This document shows, in pieces, positions 57,070 to 59,461 of a stretch of DNA of 59,461 nt (its first letter is position 1; each line of letters starts with the position of its first letter). The notes under the pieces are model-generated. The model saw only the letters and a list, made by a program, of their open reading frames with translations. It had not been told where the DNA came from and searched no databases. A program made the position numbers and the translations under genes. Source of the DNA: Oscillospiraceae bacterium (GTDB lineage Bacteria; Bacillota; Clostridia; Oscillospirales; Oscillospiraceae); the NCBI GenBank assembly GCA_017448455.1, contig JAFSLL010000201.1, positions 1-59,461 on the forward strand. The letters run 5' to 3'.

Positions 57070-57984
57070 ATGGAAAAGAACCATTTGAAACTCATCAGCA
57101 GTCTGCTGCTGCTTCTGACGGCCGTCATCTGGGGCGTCGCCTTTGTCGCGCAGAGCGTCGGCGCCGGCTATGTCGGTCCCTGGACCTTTGTCTTCAGCCG
57201 CTACGTTCTCTCTACCCTCGTTCTGCTTCCGGTCACCCTTCTGACGGACCGGCGCGCGGGGAAGACGAAGCCTGCCCCGGAGAAGACGCCGATTCGCTTC
57301 TATCTGCTCGGCGGGGCTGCCTGCGGACTGCTGCTCGGCATCGCCAGCATCACACAGCAGGCCGGGATTCAGACGACCACCGCCGGGAAAGCCGGCTTCA
57401 TCACCGCGCTCTATGTCGTGCTGGTCCCGATCATGGCCATGCTGCTCGGCAGGCGGCCGGAGAAGAAGATCTGGCTCTGCGTGGCGCTGGGGATGCTCGG
57501 ACTCTACCTGATCAGCGTCAGGGGCGGCTTCCGCATTGAGCGCGGCGACGCCCTGGTCATGGTCTGCGCCGTGGTTTTCTCGATGCAGATCCTCTGTGTG
57601 GACTATTTCTCTCCCCGGGTTTTGAATCCGGTCAAGCTGGCAAATCTCCAGTTTTTCTTCTGTGCCGTCTTCGCGCTTATCGGCATGCTCCTGTTTGAGA
57701 CACCGCAGCTCTCTGCCGTTCTGGACGCCGCCGTTCCGATTCTCTACGCCGGCGTATTCTCCGGCGCGGTCGGCTACACGCTGCAGATCGTCGGGCAGAA
57801 GAACACTGACCCCGCTGTGGCCTCGCTCCTGATGAGTCTGGAATCCGTTTTTTCCGCGCTGGCAGGCTGGCTGATCCTGCATGAGGCGCTCTCTTCCCGG
57901 GAGCTGCTCGGCTGCGCCCTTGTCTTCCTGGCGGTCCTGCTGGCGGAGCTGCCCGTCGCCACCCTGCTACGAAAACGGACTTAA
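57070..57984 (+). CDS. EamA/DMT superfamily permease
   Basis: A 304-residue, ten-helix drug/metabolite transporter with the two EamA halves: LLTAVIWGVAFVAQSVGAGYVGPWTF and later AGVFSGAVGYTLQIVGQKNTDPAVASLLMSLESVFSALAGWLILHE, the conserved end of the second half. It probably exports a metabolite or amino acid. Only a CGGAG far upstream of ATG 57070 could serve as ribosome site, so expression may lean on the TauE gene before it. Confidence 0.9.
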   Translation: MEKNHLKLISSLLLLLTAVIWGVAFVAQSVGAGYVGPWTFVFSRYVLSTLVLLPVTLLTDRRAGKTKPAPEKTPIRFYLLGGAACGLLLGIASITQQAGIQTTTAGKAGFITALYVVLVPIMAMLLGRRPEKKIWLCVALGMLGLYLISVRGGFRIERGDALVMVCAVVFSMQILCVDYFSPRVLNPVKLANLQFFFCAVFALIGMLLFETPQLSAVLDAAVPILYAGVFSGAVGYTLQIVGQKNTDPAVASLLMSLESVFSALAGWLILHEALSSRELLGCALVFLAVLLAELPVATLLRKRT

Positions 57985-58015
57985 GGCGGCTGTCCCGCTT
58001 GTTCATATTTTCCGC

Positions 58016-58044
58016 TTGAATTCCCCCTGCCGGGATGCTACGAT
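58016..58044 (+). promoter_or_regulatory. Promoter of the YugP-like protease gene
   Basis: TTGAAT (58016-58021), 17-base spacer, TACGAT (58039-58044). Confidence 0.5.
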
Positions 58045-58082
58045 CAAGGCAAGAAAAAGCTTTTCCGACAGGAGGGATTTTC

Positions 58083-58769
58083 ATGTATTATTACTGGACG
58101 GATATTTTCTACATCTTAACCCTTGTTCTTTTTGTCGTCAGCCTGATCGCGTCCGGCGTCGTGAAATCGCGCTTCCGGAAATACGCGAAGGAACCGACCT
58201 TGAGCGGCATGACCGGCGCCATGGCCGCGGAGCGCATCCTCCGCGCCAACGGCATCACCAATGTCGCCATCCGGCAGGTCAACGGAACCCTGTCGGACAA
58301 CTACAACCCGACGGACAACACCCTGAACCTCTCCGCCGATGTCTACGGCGGCGCCAACGTCTCCGCAGTCGCGGTGGCGGCGCATGAGTGCGGGCACGCC
58401 ATCCAGCACGCGCAGGCCTATCCCCTGCTGATGCTGCGCAAGGCGCTCATCCCGGTCTGCAATATCGGCTCCATGGGCTCGTACATCGCCATTCTGCTCG
58501 GCATCATTTTCTCCTGGAGCGGGCTGATCACGCTCGGCGCAGTTCTGTTTTCCGGCATCGTGCTCTTCAACCTGGTCACGCTCCCGGTTGAGGTGGACGC
58601 TTCCCGCCGCGCGCTCGCGGAGGTGGACCGGCTGAACCTTCTCCCGGAGGACCAGCTGCAGGGCGGAAAGAAGGTGCTCTTCGCCGCCGGGATGACCTAC
58701 TTTATCTCCCTGGTCTCCTCCATTGTCCAGCTGCTGCGGCTCCTGAGCCTCGCCAGCAGAAGGAGATAA
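58083..58769 (+). CDS. YugP-like neutral zinc metallopeptidase
   Basis: A 228-residue membrane zinc protease of the YugP/DUF2268-like group. An N-terminal helix (about 8-25) leads to a cytoplasmic or membrane-adjacent catalytic domain with the HExxH-like AAHECGHAIQHAQ (His, Glu, His), and a downstream VEVDASRRA that supplies the third ligand. Two further helices lie around residues 130-180 and one at the end. Substrate unknown. ATG 58083 follows AGGAGGG; an earlier in-frame start at 58035 lies in the promoter. Confidence 0.88.
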   Translation: MYYYWTDIFYILTLVLFVVSLIASGVVKSRFRKYAKEPTLSGMTGAMAAERILRANGITNVAIRQVNGTLSDNYNPTDNTLNLSADVYGGANVSAVAVAAHECGHAIQHAQAYPLLMLRKALIPVCNIGSMGSYIAILLGIIFSWSGLITLGAVLFSGIVLFNLVTLPVEVDASRRALAEVDRLNLLPEDQLQGGKKVLFAAGMTYFISLVSSIVQLLRLLSLASRRR

Positions 58770-58785
58770 CACAACACATATATAC

Positions 58786-58820
58786 CAAAACGGACGACTC
58801 ACTGTGAGTCGTCCGTTTTG
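58786..58820. terminator. Bidirectional terminator
   Basis: A 16-base-pair stem (58786-58801 with 58805-58820; core CGGACGACTCA/TGAGTCGTCCG), loop CTG, with A and T runs on the outer sides. It separates the protease gene from the convergent ferredoxin-oxidoreductase gene. Confidence 0.92.
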
Positions 58821-58850
58821 CTGTTTTCTTATTGATTTCTGCCTGTTCAA

Positions 58851-59393
58851 TCAGGCTTTTGCTGCCTCCATGCCGGCTACGAGGGCGGCCTTGTTGCCTT
58901 CCAGGAAGCGCAGCTTGCGCTCGCCCAGCTCGATCTTGATGGCTTCGACCATCTTGTCGAACTCTACGGCGTCGGGGTCAGCGCCCATCATGGCACCGAG
59001 GATCGCGACGTTCGCGCCCTTCGGGTTCTTGACCGCGTCGGCAATGCCGGCCGCGTCACAGTAAACCACGCGGACGTCATCACGCACGACCTTGCGGTCG
59101 ATGATGGAAGAGTTGACCACGATCAGTCCGCCGGGCTTTACGGTGTGCTCAAACTTGTCCAGAGAGGGCAGGTTCATCGCGATCAGCACATCGCAGTTGT
59201 CGACCAGAGGAGAGCCGACCGGCTCATCCGAGATGACAACAGAGCAGTTGGCTGTGCCGCCGCGCATCTCCGGGCCGTAGGAGGGCAGCCAGGAGACGTG
59301 CTTGCCTTCCAGCATATTCGCCATGGCCAGGAACTTGCCGATCAGCAGCATGCCCTGTCCGCCGAATCCCGCAAAAACATACTGTTTCATCAT
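58851..59393 (-). CDS. 2-oxoacid:ferredoxin oxidoreductase, gamma subunit
   Basis: A 180-residue gamma subunit of the pyruvate/2-oxoglutarate:ferredoxin oxidoreductase family, which oxidatively decarboxylates 2-oxoacids to acyl-CoA. It has the signature [17 protein letters not shown] and the [23 protein letters not shown] block. The closest fit is a KorC/VorC-type subunit from a branched-chain or 2-oxoglutarate enzyme. It directly follows the beta subunit (2 bases between stop and start). Two ATG codons start it (59393 and 59390). Confidence 0.9.
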   Translation of the reverse strand: MMKQYVFAGFGGQGMLLIGKFLAMANMLEGKHVSWLPSYGPEMRGGTANCSVVISDEPVGSPLVDNCDVLIAMNLPSLDKFEHTVKPGGLIVVNSSIIDRKVVRDDVRVVYCDAAGIADAVKNPKGANVAILGAMMGADPDAVEFDKMVEAIKIELGERKLRFLEGNKAALVAGMEAAKA

Positions 59394-59395
59394 GA

Positions 59396-59461
59396 TTATT
59401 CAGCCCCCTTGTCTTTCTTCACACCCAGCGGATAGTAGGGGATCATGTTCTCTTCCAGCCA
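59396..59461 (-). CDS. 2-oxoacid:ferredoxin oxidoreductase, beta subunit C-terminus (partial)
   Basis: The last 21 codons of a gene running in from the right edge: WLEENMIPYYPLGVKKDKG and AE before the TAA at 59396-59398. The LGVxKD-type ending and the gene order fit the thiamine-pyrophosphate beta subunit (KorB/VorB), the partner of the gamma subunit. The product call depends partly on context. Confidence 0.6.
   Translation of the reverse strand, partial: WLEENMIPYYPLGVKKDKGAE

Noticed and set aside
55924-57882. Long N-terminal extension of the GIY-YIG frame (741 codons in all)
   Set aside because: Only the last 88 codons have family motifs; the rest is antisense to TauE and the DMT permease.

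Overview
The window reads as ordinary chromosome of a moderately GC-rich Clostridia-type Bacillota, probably an uncultured gut lineage near Oscillospirales or Christensenellales. The basis is gene content and order: rpmH-rnpA-yidD-yidC-khpB, DUF512-der-plsY position, rplJ-rplL with an L10 leader, yceD-rpmF, a UPF0735 ACT gene beside hom, a short ProS, QueH, a DUF896 protein, strong GGAGG ribosome sites and TTGACA-17-TATAAT promoters. I see no rRNA, tRNA, CRISPR array, insertion sequence or prophage. The genome assignment is inference.

Layout. 1-0.7 kb: rpsL and the start of rpsG. 0.8-6.4 kb: a minus-strand run with a secreted esterase, a GT4 glycosyltransferase, a NUDIX hydrolase, a calcineurin-like phosphatase and a histidine-phosphatase/GNAT fusion. 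6.4-8.5 kb: a PurN-like protein without its catalytic residues, then a HAAS-like acidic membrane protein pair. 8.8-16.2 kb: proS, a CDF exporter, an HD protein, a PlsC-like acyltransferase with a zinc ribbon, a GltS-like carrier, dCMP deaminase and a CAP-domain secreted protein. 16.3-22 kb: the aspartate pathway (hom-lysC-asd one way, ACT protein and thrC the other) driven from overlapping face-to-face promoters that carry matching palindromes. 22-31.7 kb: glyA, transglutaminase lipoprotein, EEP protein, rplJL, yceD-rpmF, DUF512, der, a degenerate PlsY and a VanY-type peptidase. 31.7-36.8 kb: acpP, khpB, yidC, yidD, rnpA, rpmH, galU, queH.

36.7-43.7 kb is an accessory locus on the minus strand: transglutaminase, GspF/PilC platform protein, four small single-membrane-pass proteins, a PilT-type ATPase, a BTAD/SARP regulator with a degenerate GGDEF-like tail, a protein of unknown function and an Hpt protein. 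It looks like a reduced type IV pilus or type II secretion-like machine without a PilB ATPase, prepilin peptidase or canonical prepilin cleavage sites.

45.3-53.3 kb is the most interesting stretch. A K+ channel with RCK-like domains and an RyR-like C-terminus overlaps a filterless paralog with the same cytoplasmic architecture. Divergent from them, and sharing a promoter region, are a secreted beta-rich protein and a TIR-membrane-TPR protein whose ribosome site sits in a hairpin. I propose this as a candidate TIR/RyR signalling or defence module; the link is inferred from proximity and domain logic. 53.3-59.5 kb returns to housekeeping: mgtE with a structured leader and small ORF, a YhhN protein, GIY-YIG and DUF896 proteins, TauE, a DMT permease, a YugP-like zinc protease and the end of a 2-oxoacid:ferredoxin oxidoreductase operon.
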